This document shows, piece by piece, positions 5,940 to 5,943 of a stretch of 5,943 nucleotides of DNA. The position numbers and the translations under genes were made by a program. Each line of letters starts with the position of its first letter. Position 1 is the first letter of the stretch. This DNA comes from Ruminococcaceae bacterium UBA7135. Its GTDB lineage: Bacteria > Bacillota > Clostridia > Oscillospirales > Ruminococcaceae. The notes beneath the pieces are model-generated. The model was given only the letters and a program-made list of their open reading frames with translations, did no database searches and was not told where the DNA came from. Where the stretch lies: assembly GCA_002492075.1 (NCBI GenBank), contig DKXD01000095.1, positions 1 through 5,943 of the forward strand. Direction: 5' to 3'.

Positions 5940-5943
5940 GTAT

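Overview
The window carries a compact, co-directional (+ strand) block of core genes: mreB, mreC, mreD, a class B penicillin-binding protein 2 (mrdA/pbpA type) and era. The proteins resemble Gram-positive (Firmicutes) versions. MreB is close to the Bacillus/Clostridia MreB paralogue rather than Mbl, and the mreBCD-PBP2 order is common in Clostridia. Moderately GC-rich coding sequence with AT-rich spacers fits a gut-type clostridium (Oscillospirales/Ruminococcaceae-like). That placement is an inference from protein style, not a database result.

Layout. 1-90: AT-rich leader with an extended -10 element and a strong Shine-Dalgarno. 91-1110: mreB. 1111-1308: a 198-base non-coding spacer packed with inverted repeats, including a nested palindrome that looks like a small MITE-type element. 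1309-2175: mreC. 2182-2781: mreD, 6 bases after mreC. 2855-4930: PBP2. 4931-5005: a spacer with a strong hairpin whose arms resemble the one in the mreB-mreC spacer. 5006-5908: era. 5909-5943: hairpins, the last a likely terminator cut by the window edge.

Function. MreB filaments on the inner face of the membrane, MreC and MreD in the membrane, and the PBP2 transpeptidase are core parts of the elongasome (Rod complex), which inserts peptidoglycan along the side wall of rod-shaped cells. The glycosyltransferase partner RodA is not in this window. Era is a GTPase with a KH domain that acts in 16S rRNA maturation and 30S assembly, so it is a functional outsider in this cluster.

No new multi-gene system is visible. 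The points that deserve a second look are the palindromic elements in the spacers, a shortened MreB membrane-contact loop with no bulky hydrophobic residues, and the position of era directly behind PBP2.
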